This document shows positions 11,481-23,501 of a stretch of DNA of 64,000 bases, piece by piece (positions within the stretch are counted from its first letter, which is position 1; every line of letters begins with the position of its first letter). Source of the stretch: Bombyx mori (lineage: Eukaryota > Arthropoda > Insecta > Lepidoptera > Bombycidae); assembly GCF_030269925.1 (NCBI RefSeq), contig NC_085126.1, forward strand, positions 7,380,501 to 7,444,500. Reading direction: 5' to 3'. The position numbers and the translations under genes are program-made. The notes below the pieces were generated by a model. It searched no databases, was not told the DNA's origin, and saw only the letters and a program-made list of their open reading frames with translations.

Positions 11481-14420
11481 TTAAATATAAATTTGTGCTT
11501 GAAACCCCATTCGGGTATAGGCCTCCTCCAGCTTGCTCCACTCTTCCCTATCCTTGGCTTTGTTTCTCCATTCTTTTCCAGTTGCTGCTGTTATTTCGTC
11601 GATCCATCTGCTTCTTGGTCGTCCTCTTCTTCTTTTGCCCGCTGGTCCTTCCCATGTTGTAATTTCTAATGTCCATCTTTTATCCGTATATCTCGCAAGA
11701 TGTCCTGCCCAGCGCCACTTTTGTGTCAGAGCGTACCTGAGAGCATCTATCAGCTTTGTTTTTTCTCTAATGTATTCGCTTCTTATCCTTTGTATTTTTC
11801 TTATATTCAATATACTTCTTTCCATCGCTTTCTGACAGGTCGCTAATTTTGTTTTTATTTTTGTGTTGTAAGTCCATTTTTGGCACCCATATAAGAGAGT
11901 CGGAAGAATACAGGTATCCATCACAGTCTTTTTCAGATGAAGAGGGAAGGACCCTTTTAGAATTTCCTTTAAGCTCCAGAATTTTCTCCAAGTTATATTG
12001 ATTCGGCGTTCGACTTCTTCTTCATCGTTGTTGTCTTTAAATGAAATTAATTTTCCGAGATATATATAGCTGTTTACGTACTCTAACGGTTTGCCATACA
12101 AGCTGATTTTATCAGTACTACTGTTTGTCATTACTTTGGTTTTGTCTTGGTTCATTTTGAGACCGACTTTTTCGCTTTCCTCGCTTAAAATATTTATCAT
12201 TTTTTCGAGTTTTTCGTTTGTTTCAGCGAAGAGAACGATATCATCAGCAAATCTCAAATGTGTAAGTCGCTTCCCATTTACTTTGATTCCGTTCGATGGC
12301 CAGTGTACATTTTCAAAGATAAGCTGCAGTACTGCTATAAACAGCTTAGGCGACAAAGGATCACCCTGTCTTACTCCTCGGCAGATTTTTATGTCCTCTC
12401 CCCGTTTTTCCAGTTTGACTCTGCTGATACTTCCATCATAGATGTTTTTTAATATTTTTATGTATTTATCATGAACGTGACATTTATCTAGGGCTTTCCA
12501 TATGAAATTATGTACGATTGTATCGAAGGCTTTAGCATAGTCGATGAAAGCTATGTACAGTGGTCTATTGAACTCTTTATATTTCTCTATAACTTGTTGT
12601 ATAACATGTATATGATCTATTGTGGAAAAACCCGAACGGAAACCTGCTTGTTCGATCGGCTGGTGTTCATCAATTTTTGGAGTCATTCTGCTTTGTAAAA
12701 TTGATGTAAATAGCTTGTACATACTCGAAAGGAGGCTAATAGGCCTGTAGTTGCCTATGTCATTTGGATCTCCCTTTTTGAGCAGTAAGATTATATCGGA
12801 TCTTTTCCACTGTTCTGGCACTTCCCCAGTATCGAGTACTTTGTTAAACAAGTAAGTAAGAGGGTGAACTAACAAAGTAGAACCAGTCTTTATAGCCTCA
12901 TTTTGTAAACCATCGGGTCCTGGGCTTTTGTCTTGCTTCATCTTTTTAATGTGTTTGATAATTTCCTTACCGCTTATTGGTGCTATATCAACCTTCTCCG
13001 AAGCGATTTTACAATACTTGCAATCCTTACTAGAATAATAAGCAATTGAACTCGAAGAGATGTCAGCTTTCATGCCATATAGTACTTTAAAAAATTCTGT
13101 AGCACAATTTATTACACTGTCTCTAGTTTTGGTCTCTTTGGTGCTTGTTTTTAGGGTTTGGATCCAGTTTTTGTGTGTTGTTAGCTGTTTGTATGCTCTT
13201 TTGGAACTTCTAAATTTATGTAGGTTCTCCTCTATTATTCTATTTCTATGATTTTGGTAATCTTTTTTTATGGCCTTGCTTGTTGATTTATACAAAGTAC
13301 TTAATTCCTTTTTCATTTCCTCAGTTTTTGGTTTTTTTTGTACTAGTTCTGTTCGTTTTCTGAGCATATCCAGTGTATGTTTACTGAGAATTTTTCCAAC
13401 AGTATCTACTTTTGGCTCCTTCTTTTTTGATGGCATGCTCTTATTAATAACATTTTCTAATGTATTGTAGTATGTTTGTACATCGTGTTCGTCGTTTTGT
13501 GTGTTCAATTCTTGTATGTTTTGTTTTAAGTTCTGCAAATAGCAGCTAATATCTTCTTCTGTTTTGAGGGGCTTAGGTTGTGATTTAAATGTTGTTCTGC
13601 TTTCCTTTTCTTTTTTTAGCATGTATGTAACTCTGACTAGGCGATGGTCTGATCTAAATCCTAAGGCGTTGAGAACATCTAACTTCCTTATCTTTTTTGG
13701 TTCGTTCGATAGAATAAAATCTACTTGATTTTTAGTATTTTCATCGGGAGACAGCCATGTCCATTTACGATTTTTCCTGGCTTTAAAAAATGTATTCATG
13801 ATCGATAGTTTGTTTTCCAAGGCATATTGCACAAGCCTTTCCCCTCTCTCGCTTCGTTTTCCGTATCCGAATTTTCCCATGACTATACTATCGTTCGTGC
13901 TTGTCTGACCTACCTGAGCGTTAAAGTCGCCGATAAGAAGAACATGTTTGCCTGCCTGGCTTAGCGCTGTTTCTAGAGTTTCGTAGAATAGGTTGATATC
14001 CTCCTCTGGTGCTCTCTCTGTAGGGGCGTAGGCTTGTATTATTGACAGTGTCGTATTGTTACATTTAATCTGCAGCATAGCCACGCGTTCGGATAGGCCT
14101 GAGAAGCTTAGTATCTTGTTTTTATGCTCTTTCTTAACTAAGAAGCCCACACCATACAAGCCTGGCGTTTCTCCTTTGTAGCAGAAGATATAATCTTCAT
14201 GTTCTTCAATATTGCATCCCATTCTCCTGACTTCTGCCAAGCCTAATACGTCTATTTTTATTTTCTGTAGCGAGTATATCAATTCTACATATCTATGTTC
14301 TGATCTTAATGATCTAACGTTGAATGTGCCAATGTTGAGAGATGTATTTTTTTCTTTTAAGTTAGCTGGAGGGTTGCAGTCTACTGCTCCCACGGTGACT
14401 GGCCGGATTGGGAGAGTCAA
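11481..14420 (-). CDS. LINE ORF2: endonuclease-reverse transcriptase
   Basis: A 979-codon protein with an AP-type endonuclease followed by a reverse transcriptase; it nicks target DNA and copies the element RNA there. Endonuclease blocks: LNIGTFNVRSLR, LGLAEVRRMG, LIGDFNAQVG and SDHRLVRV (around residue 258). RT blocks: SPGPDGLQNE, NYRPISLLSS, FIDYAKAFDT, GVRQGDPLSP and the catalytic FADD (around residue 723). The C-terminus has WRWAGHLAR and GRPRSRW, the tail seen in RTE-type and CFDP2-like proteins. No RNase H was found. There is no internal stop. It starts 18 bp after ORF1 stops, suggesting reinitiation or coupled translation. Confidence 0.88.
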   Translation of the reverse strand: MTLPIRPVTVGAVDCNPPANLKEKNTSLNIGTFNVRSLRSEHRYVELIYSLQKIKIDVLGLAEVRRMGCNIEEHEDYIFCYKGETPGLYGVGFLVKKEHKNKILSFSGLSERVAMLQIKCNNTTLSIIQAYAPTERAPEEDINLFYETLETALSQAGKHVLLIGDFNAQVGQTSTNDSIVMGKFGYGKRSERGERLVQYALENKLSIMNTFFKARKNRKWTWLSPDENTKNQVDFILSNEPKKIRKLDVLNALGFRSDHRLVRVTYMLKKEKESRTTFKSQPKPLKTEEDISCYLQNLKQNIQELNTQNDEHDVQTYYNTLENVINKSMPSKKKEPKVDTVGKILSKHTLDMLRKRTELVQKKPKTEEMKKELSTLYKSTSKAIKKDYQNHRNRIIEENLHKFRSSKRAYKQLTTHKNWIQTLKTSTKETKTRDSVINCATEFFKVLYGMKADISSSSIAYYSSKDCKYCKIASEKVDIAPISGKEIIKHIKKMKQDKSPGPDGLQNEAIKTGSTLLVHPLTYLFNKVLDTGEVPEQWKRSDIILLLKKGDPNDIGNYRPISLLSSMYKLFTSILQSRMTPKIDEHQPIEQAGFRSGFSTIDHIHVIQQVIEKYKEFNRPLYIAFIDYAKAFDTIVHNFIWKALDKCHVHDKYIKILKNIYDGSISRVKLEKRGEDIKICRGVRQGDPLSPKLFIAVLQLIFENVHWPSNGIKVNGKRLTHLRFADDIVLFAETNEKLEKMINILSEESEKVGLKMNQDKTKVMTNSSTDKISLYGKPLEYVNSYIYLGKLISFKDNNDEEEVERRINITWRKFWSLKEILKGSFPLHLKKTVMDTCILPTLLYGCQKWTYNTKIKTKLATCQKAMERSILNIRKIQRIRSEYIREKTKLIDALRYALTQKWRWAGHLARYTDKRWTLEITTWEGPAGKRRRGRPRSRWIDEITAATGKEWRNKAKDREEWSKLEEAYTRMGFQAQIYI

Positions 14421-14438
14421 AGAGGGCAGGGCTCGTTG

Positions 14439-15209
14439 CTAATGATTTCTAGAATCGCTTACCTGAGAGGGCTTCTCATTGTCGGTTTGTGGAACGAAGA
14501 AACTAGCTATATCTGACCTGCTTAACTTATTCTGCTCTCTATTTTTTTTATATTTTGCGTTATTTTGAGTAACTGGAGACGGTGTGAGCATTCTCTTTTT
14601 GGACTGTTGATGTTGTTTTGATAGTTTATCCTCTAAAATTATTAACTTATCGTATTTAATGATTGCAGCCTTTCCTTCCTGTCTGAGTTCTTCCACTGTA
14701 ACTTTCAAAGATTTTCTTGTCTCCAAAACTTTTTTGGGATAATCTTCTTGTATATAATATGACGTGCTTGCTAGAGATTTTTTATTCTTCAGGATCTCTA
14801 TCTTTTTTCCTAGTGTTGTAAGGGTTACTATAACGGGCCTAACTTTGTTTCCTTTCTTACCGATACGTTTAATGTTCTCTATATCGTATTTCTCACAAGA
14901 TAACTTCATGTTCATCGTTATTATGTAAGTTACTTTTGTATAAAGCTGGAAGTAACTTCTCTCTTCTTCTTCTATCCCGAAAAAAACTAAATTTCTCCTT
15001 TTGTTTTCTCTCTCTAAGTAATCTATTTGTTTTTCTTGAATATCCAATTTTTCAACCAAGTGTTTGTACTTGAGATCCATTTCGTTAAATTTTTCATTTA
15101 TGTTATTGTTAATACTCTTTGTTATATTTTTTTGCATTTCTCTCATCTCTTCCTTTTGGAGTTTTTGTTCAATTTGAATAGATTCCAACAAACTTGTAAT
15201 TTTATCCAT
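14439..15209 (-). CDS. LINE ORF1: coiled-coil RNA-binding-like protein
   Basis: A 256-aa protein upstream of ORF2. Residues 1 to about 75 are a predicted coiled coil (many K/E/Q/L, heptad-like). Next is ERENKRRNLVFFGIEEEE and a region resembling the RNA-recognition/transposase_22 part of L1 ORF1 proteins (IENIKRIGKK, RPVIVTL). The C-terminus is polar and basic. It probably coats the element RNA. The frame is uninterrupted. Confidence 0.7.
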   Translation of the reverse strand: MDKITSLLESIQIEQKLQKEEMREMQKNITKSINNNINEKFNEMDLKYKHLVEKLDIQEKQIDYLERENKRRNLVFFGIEEEERSYFQLYTKVTYIITMNMKLSCEKYDIENIKRIGKKGNKVRPVIVTLTTLGKKIEILKNKKSLASTSYYIQEDYPKKVLETRKSLKVTVEELRQEGKAAIIKYDKLIILEDKLSKQHQQSKKRMLTPSPVTQNNAKYKKNREQNKLSRSDIASFFVPQTDNEKPSQVSDSRNH

Positions 15210-15869
15210 TTTTAGTTATTCTTATCGTCGCTAGATGGCGCAATGTCGGTAGTGAGATGTTGTATCGATCTGTGATACCAAGTTTTCAGTACTATAGCAC
15301 CTCTCAACAGATGGCGCTGAATTCAAATGAGACTAGTGACTTTGCTTATTTGATTATGTTTTAGATTATGATATTCTAAGAATATAGCACTTAACTTTAA
15401 TTCTTCTGTAAGTATATTCTTCCACTAGTTCCTCATTTAAATTATTTTTAAATTTTTCTTGATTTGTAAGTTTTCTTGCAGTGCAAAGTAACCGCTTTGC
15501 CACCGAGCACTTGGTTGCATTTAGAACCTTGTTTAGCGAATTTACTGTAACGTTTTGTATTTTTCACTTAGTTTCTGAACTGATTTAAGCATTTACGTTC
15601 ACTTCACAATGTTTTACACACTATTTCTGCAGTAATTTATTTTTGAAAACAGATCGAACTTCTGTAGATGTTAACAAGGCGACGTCTACCCTCAATCCCA
15701 ACAAATATTTTCACATATTTTAATAATATGTAATTGTAAGCGACTTTATAAATAAACATTTTTATTTTATTTGTATTCCTACACTTCTTCTCTTTAATAC
15801 GCCAAACACACAAAAGTAGCAAGTTGTTTGAACAGCCCTACCAGAAAAATAACTATGCAAATCTACTTT

Positions 15870-16112
15870 ACTGGTGGTAGGACCACTTGTGAGTCCGCGC
15901 GGATAGGTACTACCACCCTGCCTATTTCAGCCGTGAAGCAGTAATGCGTTTCGGTTTGAATGGTGGGACAGCCGTTGTAACTATACTGAGACCTTAGAAC
16001 TTATCTCAAGGTGGGTGGCGCATTTACGTTGTAGATGTCTATGGGCTCCAATAACCACTTAACACCAGGTGGGCTGTAAGATCGTCCACACATCTAAGCA
16101 ATAAAAATAAAA
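15870..16112 (+). repeat. SINE-B
   Basis: TACTGGTGGTAGGACCACTTG through CATCTAAGCAATAAAAATAAAA; near-consensus. Confidence 0.85.
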
Positions 16113-17428
16113 AAACTTGTCAAATTATTTTTAAAATAGAAATCCATACAATAAACATTTTAATGCATACATAATTATAGATAAAACTTATTTTATACGC
16201 TATAGCAATACATATTATATATTTGTAATTTCATTATTACATTTGCGTGTCCAATATATAAATAATACTAAATAATCAAGACCTAGGTCACTTATAACTC
16301 ATAACTCGGTTAACTCATCAGTAAGTTTAAGATCCAGCCAATGTGGAAAAACTAAGTGTCAGCTATGAGAAGCTTATCCCTATATGTTCATGAAATGTTA
16401 ATACAATAGTTATAGGGACAAAGTCAGCAAAATTATAATTTACTTCCAGATTAACTTTTGTTTGACGATTGAAAAAAAATACGACCAGTGAATCTTGTTT
16501 TAAATTTTCACATTATTTTCCCAAAATCATAAACAACGTTTTTCTTTAAAAAATATTTTATTAAGCTCTTAAAATTACATTAATAAATTAAATACATACA
16601 ACGCTTAATTGAACAATTTACAATTTGAATCCATACAAAAATTAACGTATTTATGTCAAAAACAACACAGAATTTAATATTAAGTTTTTACTAATGGCAA
16701 CATGTAAAAAAAAGTTTAATGTAGATAATTAACTAAAATTGGCGGGATAAATTCGCTAAATTAAAAACAAAAATTCGAAACCCTTTTATCTGACTCAACT
16801 TTAAAATAACATTCAAAAACAGTCTCAAACTTGAATTTGAACTTAAAACCTAAAGTTCCAACCAAACAATGTCATTCATTAAATCACTAAACTAACAACT
16901 AAAATTCAGTGCCATGCCACTTGCTAGAGTCAAAATAAGTATAATTTGAAGGGTTGGGTCTGAAATTTAAAACCCGTTTAAGCTATACAAAGATTGGCTT
17001 GGATGCACCCCAAAATAAAATATAGCCATGTCACTCAGGATGATGTTAAGATTCTAATGATAATTCATATACTCATTCATGCGATTAATTGTGGAATAAA
17101 TACAAAATTAATACCCTCGAAAAATACTTCTTTTTTTGGCAAGTCGTGTAATAAATTATTGAGTAAAGTACTAAGTGGAACAACATAGAAAGATCCGAGG
17201 CCTTACCAGCAAAATTGTGACAGAAACTATCTGTTATGACTTTGGTTAAAACCATCATTTTATCTGGAGAAGCCAATTAGTAGCAATTTTAAACTCTTTT
17301 AACAGAGTTTTAGGGATGTCAAATGAAGAATTAATTAATAAATCCAAAGTCAATAATTAAAAAATCTACTTGAGTACCTATTTATGTTACGTATGTATGT
17401 GAGGGTATGGTATATACAGTTCATTCGT
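16113..17428. other. No coding sequence seen; Orc6 3' flank
   Basis: Very AT-rich; the part next to 17429 should include the Orc6 3' UTR. No clear frame or repeat. Confidence 0.4.
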
Positions 17429-20400
17429 TTAGTTACTTTCAATGGGAAAAAGCAGCCGCACACTACCTTTTGTATTCAAACTTTTATACGGAGAATACTT
17501 TTGTGGTGTTTTACGTGGAGACCTTCTTGGTGACATCACCATATCCTTCAACTTGTCGCTTTGTGATTTCTCTAGCTCCTTTAACTCTGAATACGCAGAA
17601 TCGAGCATTCGTTTCTTCCACTGTTCGTACGGTTCAAATGTTTCAATTGGCTCCTCTTGTTTACTACTGTCCACTTCCATTGGTACATTTTCTTCGACTG
17701 TAAAACAATTAAGAATAAGAAAATCTAAATTTAAACATGAAAACCTCAAGCCGAACAGGTGTCAGGTGAGCAATCATATTGTGGTGCCTATAAGTAGTAA
17801 CTGCATCTTCTTTTTTTTTCCTGTATAAACTGATAGCCTTGAGAAGCTATATCAGCGTCGCCTTAACTAGTAGGTGAGCTCACGGGGCTTAAGCCTGATG
17901 ACGTTGCTAACACGAACCCTAGCAAGAGCCGTGCTTCGCAGAATCTACCACCGGATCGGAAACGCGACCGCCTGAAAAGATCCGGCGAGAAACTCAGTGA
18001 GCTGTGTCTAAGGGTTTAACTGCATCACTTACCGCATAAAAAAAAAGGTTTTTTTTTAATATTGTCTAACTCACCGTTTTCAATAGAATTTTTAACTTCT
18101 TTCTTGCCTCTCTTTTTGACCGCAAAGTGTGTATCGGCAAATTGACTCCAGTCAGCTTCTAATTTATTCCACTGGGCTGGCTTTAATCTAGCCTTTTCAA
18201 TTATTTTACTCTTTGATACTTTAACTTTGCTTATCCTGTACAAAATTAGCAGTTTATTAGTGACATCATTAACTGTTTATTTCAGCTCCAACATTTCACT
18301 TAAGTGACAAACATAATGCAGTTAACCACATGGATTTGAAACCAACATGGTATTTTTGAAAGGGGAGATAGATCTGATTCTTTTGTGCACAGAAAGGACA
18401 GTATTCATTGAAAAAATCATAATTTTAAATTACCTGCAAGCTTGGTAAACAGCCATACACACATACTGAGGAAGACTCATATCCAATTCCTGAAATAATG
18501 ACAATACATAAATTTAATAAATACCTTATAGACCCGTTAAGGAGACTGTTCACTCTGCAAAGATTGAAACAGCAAGAATTGGTAAGCAAAAATACAGGAA
18601 AAACAATATGCTATTGAAAAGTATTCCAAAACATACTGAAAAAAAAGTCAGACAATACTGAAAATATCAGGGCAAATTTTCTCAGACTACAACAGTTTTA
18701 TAGCTCTACTGTAGTCTTTTTTTGTATGACCATATTGGAGTGGTGGGAAATACAACAAACTTGAACCCAATAAACAAATCCTCCCAGTGATTGGTCCACC
18801 AAAACATCAAACCTAAAGGTAGAACTAGAAAAGGTTAGTGCAGTGAGATATACTATGCAACCATTGCCGATCCTGCGGAAAGAAAGGGAAAGCAGTCGAC
18901 GTCACCCTAAACACGTCATTTCGGATCCTCCAGATCCACTAACGGTGCTTTTAGGTACCTCAAGCACTGGTCATCGTTCTCGTCGAACCCATCGAACGAG
19001 TAAATTAACCCTCAGACACAGCCCACTGAGTTTCTCGCCGGATCTTCTCAGTGGGTCGCGTTTCCGATCCGGTGGTAGATTCTGCGAAAATCGGCTCTTG
19101 CTAGGGTTCGTGTTAGCAACGTCGTCAGGTTTGAGCCCCGTGATCTCACCTACTAGTTAAAGCGATGCTGATATAGCCTCTCAAGGCTATCAGCTCAGGG
19201 AAGGAAAAAAAAAAAAACTATGCAACTAATGGTCAATATTAAATCATTTCTTTAAAACTCACTACTTTACTGTACTGCTTGTACTGCTCAAGTATTTTCT
19301 CAGCTAGCGCCTGAACACCACTGTTTTGTAAGCTAGCACAAAGAACTGCAACACTGAGTCTATCGACATCCAATTCTAGTCGATTTGATATTATTTTCTT
19401 GCTGTTTGCATACACTGTTGGCCTCAGACCAGAATACTTAATTGCTTGCTTCTGAAAAAAGATGTTTAATTGAAAATCAGTTGCTTTCACGGAGTGTTTT
19501 ACATGTGAAAACATAATTACGACTATTGTTATGAGACTGATGTGGCTATAACAAATTGTTAAACATTTGAATCGTCATAAATAATAAAATTATAATAATG
19601 AATGTGAGGACAAAACGGTAATATTAATCCTGAGCAAATCATACTGACAAATGATAATGGCTTTCTACTAATAAAAACAAATATTTTTTATTTTTAGTTC
19701 AAAGCTATAGAATACATAAATCAACTAAAACCAATCAACTAAAAGAAGATCTTCAAACTATATAAATTTGGGACTACTAGTTTAGGTGTTTTTTAAGGTC
19801 TTCTAAATTGAAATTTATAAAACAAGAAGACATAAAATATAATATCTCTTCATAATCAACTAAGCTTGTAATGTAAATCACCAAATATTTTAAGTCAAAA
19901 TTGTAAGCAAATCAGCTAGAGAATCAGGAAGCTTGGTCCATTTCAGATGAACAAATCTAATAGTAAGCACCGATTATACTTACAACATCAAATTCAGTAC
20001 CATACAAACTAGCAGCCAAGTCCAAGCATATAACAACTTTACTTGTATCAGTAATGTTGCTGCCAGCCGTAGATTTTGTTTCTAAGAGTCGTTCAAACTC
20101 AGCTGCTTTCCTGCAACAATTTTGTGTCAAAAAATTGGGAGTTCATATCGGTATATTATTACTTATTATTTACAAAGAAGCGGTAAGAAGCCTCCATTAA
20201 TGGACTTTTTAAATGAGCTCTGACAGTATAGTTTCTTTAAACTAAAGGCAAAGCAGATGCGATGTTTGGCAAAATAACTTCTATGTTTCAAAAGGAGGAT
20301 ATTAATGCTACACTGATGAAGGAGAAACCGAAATAATTGCTGGGTCTAGCGATCTCTTCTACTTAAATAACTTGATCAACTATCGTCTGATAATTACATC

Positions 20401-20554
20401 TAAAAGAACAATATTAAGAATAATAATGCTTTTATGTTAAAATTTTAGTTAAAAACAGTGTACATGTTTTCGAAATTTACCTTAAAACTTTTTCTTCGTC
20501 ACTGATACCAAGTTTGGAAGCTATGAGATGTAAAGTTTTATTGTACTTCGCCAT
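17429..20554 (-). CDS. Orc6: Origin recognition complex subunit 6
   Basis: Six exons: 20481-20554, 19984-20110, 19263-19451, 18434-18489, 18075-18235 and 17429-17697. All have GT/AG borders, phases join exactly, and the total is 876 nt (291 aa). Orc6 belongs to the origin recognition complex, which loads the MCM helicase at replication origins. Residues 1 to about 190 form the TFIIB/cyclin-like helical region, with the recognisable block QAIKYSGLRPTVYANSKK (exon 3) and MSLPQYVCMAVYQACR (exon 4). The C-terminal helix that docks on Orc3 is present as FEPYEQWKKRMLDSAY (residues 223-238). After it come four S/T-P-x-K/R sites at S258, S262, T266 and S271, in a basic tail. The protein is somewhat longer than fly or human Orc6 because of this tail. 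A Bm1 SINE sits in the last intron (17811-18016) and another in the intron at 18905-19217. The gene appears intact. Confidence 0.92.
17811..18016 (+). repeat. Bm1 SINE in last Orc6 intron
   Basis: TTTTTTTTTCCTGTATAAACTGATAGCC to AACTCAGTGAGCTGTGTCT; 3'-truncated, antisense to Orc6, 58 bp from the exon 5 end. Confidence 0.85.
18905..19217 (-). repeat. Bm1 SINE in Orc6 intron 3
   Basis: Near full-length on the minus strand, from ACGTCATTTCGGATCCTCC to the A-run at 19204-19217 (T-run on the element strand). Confidence 0.85.
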
Positions 20555-20701
20555 TATTGCACCATTTATTTTACTATCTTCTACATTGAAGAATATATTA
20601 TATATTTTAGAGAAATTTTATGATCATAACCAAAACAATACTTGATAAAGAAAAGATTTGAATTTTGTTGAACCAATTTACTGTAATTTATTTGAATGAA
20701 C

Positions 20702-21109
20702 AGGTTTTTTTTTTGGGATTTTATGACCTGGTAACTAAGACCTTTACGTCAAGTCTTATTTTAATTTTTAATCTTATTTTTATGAAAAATGATAATATGA
20801 AGTGAAATTAAATGAAATGAAATAAAATAAAAATAAATAGGATGAGATTATATGGTATGAAATATAGTATAAAATATAATCTCAGTAAAAAGGTAGTCAT
20901 TTATTGAGACTTTTTCAGTGGACTGTTTGGAGGATTCCGAGAAGTTACGTTCAGTGGCTTTGTTTGATTTTCCCACGTTAGTGCACTTTCACAGATACTA
21001 AACAGTTAATAAGCCACGGTTATTACACCTTTAAACCTGAAGAAACATTAAATAGACAAAATAAAACAAATCACACAACTTCACTCCTCGCGTTCCCGCC
21101 AAAAAGTTG
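20702..21109 (-). repeat. Interspersed repeat R-X upstream of Orc6
   Basis: About 400 bp. The minus strand starts at TTTTTGGCGGGAACGCGAGGA (21103 downwards) and ends in AT-rich GAAAT repeats and CCAGGTCATAAAA. The same unit is inverted at 60500-60900. Coding capacity and class are unknown. Confidence 0.7.
21093..21103 (-). promoter_or_regulatory. E2F-like site in repeat R-X
   Basis: Minus strand reads TTTGGCGGGAA, a perfect match to the E2F consensus, about 540 bp upstream of the Orc6 start codon. It is carried by a repeated element. Confidence 0.35.
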
Positions 21110-22600
21110 AATGAACAGGATGTATAGCTAGGGATGATCTATCTCGAATAAAAAACCATATGTAACATAAAAGATCGATAGTTACTCGACAGAAGTATTA
21201 ATATTATTGATCTCAATCTGCAAAAAATCAATATTAAACTTTTTCTGTTTCTTTATAAATACAATTAAAAAAAAATTGGGTAATATAAAAAAATCTGCCA
21301 AAGCCTCGTATGAATAAAAATATCGCATTCCTTGATTTTACTCTAATATCTTTTTAATTTTCTAAATAAAAGATCTAACAATCAAATCTAATATATAATA
21401 GACCTCAATTTAATTTTCAGCAAATTCGGCAATTCATTCGATTCTTAATTTCGATTCAGATCGATTTAAAAATTTACTGCGAATAAATCATAAATATTTG
21501 CGTGATTCAAAACAAGTACAATATTTTAAAATATTATGTATATGCATGTAGATCTAAGGATTACAAGATCTATAGTGCCTATTATTTTTTTGCCTAAAAA
21601 GCTAGTATTTCTCTCACTCACCATCAGATCCGTAATTATTTACATAATTTTGTCCTAAGCTTCATTTTCGATGTGGCATAATAATATATTAGACAAATAA
21701 AACGATACTTAAAAATGAGTATTCAGTCAGATCTTCATAAAGCACAATAATTATTGTCTATTTTGTTTGCCCTCAGATTTTATAAACATTTACGTAATTT
21801 TAAGTTACCGTTTATATTCGATTCAATTCAGCTTTATGTCTAATTTTCTTGTGGGTTAAATCTATCAAATCACACGTCGCCGCGACGTATCGAAATTAAA
21901 TGACTAAAATGAATCTCGAAAATAATATCGTTGATAAACACTCCTAGAATAATCTATTTTTCTGTAGAGCTAGAAATCCTTAGGTCAAAAAGATATATAA
22001 ATCTCTCTTTTGTTTCAATGCTATGTTTTACGCAGCTCTGCACCTTAACACGATCGAACGTGTGTGTTGGTCACTGAAGTATGAAACCTATAGGTCTATG
22101 GTGTAGGTCTCTTAACCGACGTTTAATGATTTGACATTGACATTTCATTAGTTAGAGAGAATGTGTGGTATGTGGATGTGGTATATGAAGTATGGACAAT
22201 GTATAGGGGTGTTGTTAGTATAGTGCAGTGTAACATTTAAAGGTCATAATTTCATATGTACACTTATCATTTAGTTCTACTTATCTGGAGTTTTACAAAC
22301 ACATAGACACCGCACAAGGTTCTGAGGAAATTGTGCCAACATTCGATACAATGTAAGAATCAACTAGTGCCAACCGAGATTATTGTTATCAAAATAATCA
22401 GACCGCTTAAAAACATATTTTCTTATAAATTGCATTTTTAAGATACGCCTTTAGTTTTGCAATTTTAGCAATGATGGGTGATCTTTTATGTTTTATATAA
22501 ACGATTTGATTACAAAACTGTAATATAACGGGTCGCACAAGCGAAGGTGTCATATAGCTTGTTTGGATGCAGGTACCTGTAATCACTAGTGATAAGTGGG
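21110..22600. other. No gene seen
   Basis: AT-rich, no long frame, no repeat recognised. Confidence 0.5.
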
Positions 22601-22639
22601 CGTGATATCAGCTGTAGTGATTGTCAAGTGAGTGTCAAG

Positions 22640-22870
22640 GAGCGAAGACGCCTCGGACTTGAGTTGTGGATACTTTGTGGCTAGATTTGCAATGAATTCA
22701 TGTGCCGATGAAACAACAGTAGCGTAGCTAATATGCCGACGGAGTAAGACTGGAGCGCAGTACCACGGCCTCTTCGGAGAGGGAGAGCGCGCAGGGAGCC
22801 GAATCTCTCCCTCACGCCGACCAGGACGCGGTAGAACCCGCCACTCCTACCTGTTGGTGAGTCATTCGAT
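22640..22870 (-). other. GC-rich island, unidentified
   Basis: A GC-rich patch in AT-rich surroundings with a minus-strand open frame containing GGFYRVLVGVRERFGSLRAL. It may be a fragment of an unrecognised repeat or an exon; no splice partner was found. Confidence 0.25.
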
Positions 22871-23501
22871 CTAAAAGAACTTACCAACTATCTCATAGTT
22901 CCAGATGCTAAATTTATATCATAAATAATCTTTCTATAAGAACTCGTTTAATATCAGTTTTGGAGATTTAAATTTTCAAGTAAAAGTATTAATGGTCTCT
23001 CATTTTGATGATTTATCTCCAAACTTATATCCAATATACACCAGGACAAGCTGGTAATATAATATAGTATTAATTCACTCTTGTGCTGCTGTTTTCTCTA
23101 TCTATAAAACTAGAACCTAATCATTTCAGTCAAAATCCAAAGTCAAACCATAATCCTATACTAATGGATATTATCTTAAGATTGATTAAAACACTCATCA
23201 ACACTATTATTATGAAGGAGACGAAATATCTAGAAATGAAAACTGAAGTCGTTAAAAAGACATTAAAAATCCATTTAATCAATAACACATAGTATTAATA
23301 GAACATGTTTATAAAACATTTCAAGCAATTAATGATAAGAAAAGGTTGGGTCTATAATGAAATACATAACAGGAAATTAATATAATTAATAATCTAATTT
23401 TGTATCACCTATATACCATAACTCATAAAATGTAATAATGATGCACTAATTATATATATTATGTATTACACCTGCTAAATCCTACTAAATATATATATGT
23501 T

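Larger units (their letters stand above)
11383..15640 (-). mobile_element. RTE-type LINE with intact ORFs
   Basis: A minus-strand non-LTR retrotransposon with two uninterrupted ORFs (14439-15209 and 11481-14420). The 3' end is a short run of TTA repeats (11388-11402 on the plus strand reads ataataata), as in RTE-type elements. The 5' boundary is uncertain, somewhere between 15210 and about 15640. No target-site duplication was identified. Confidence 0.75.

Noticed and set aside
11533..13470. Several plus-strand frames of 60-116 codons
   Set aside because: Antisense of the LINE ORF2, hydrophobic because of its Lys/Glu-rich sense strand.
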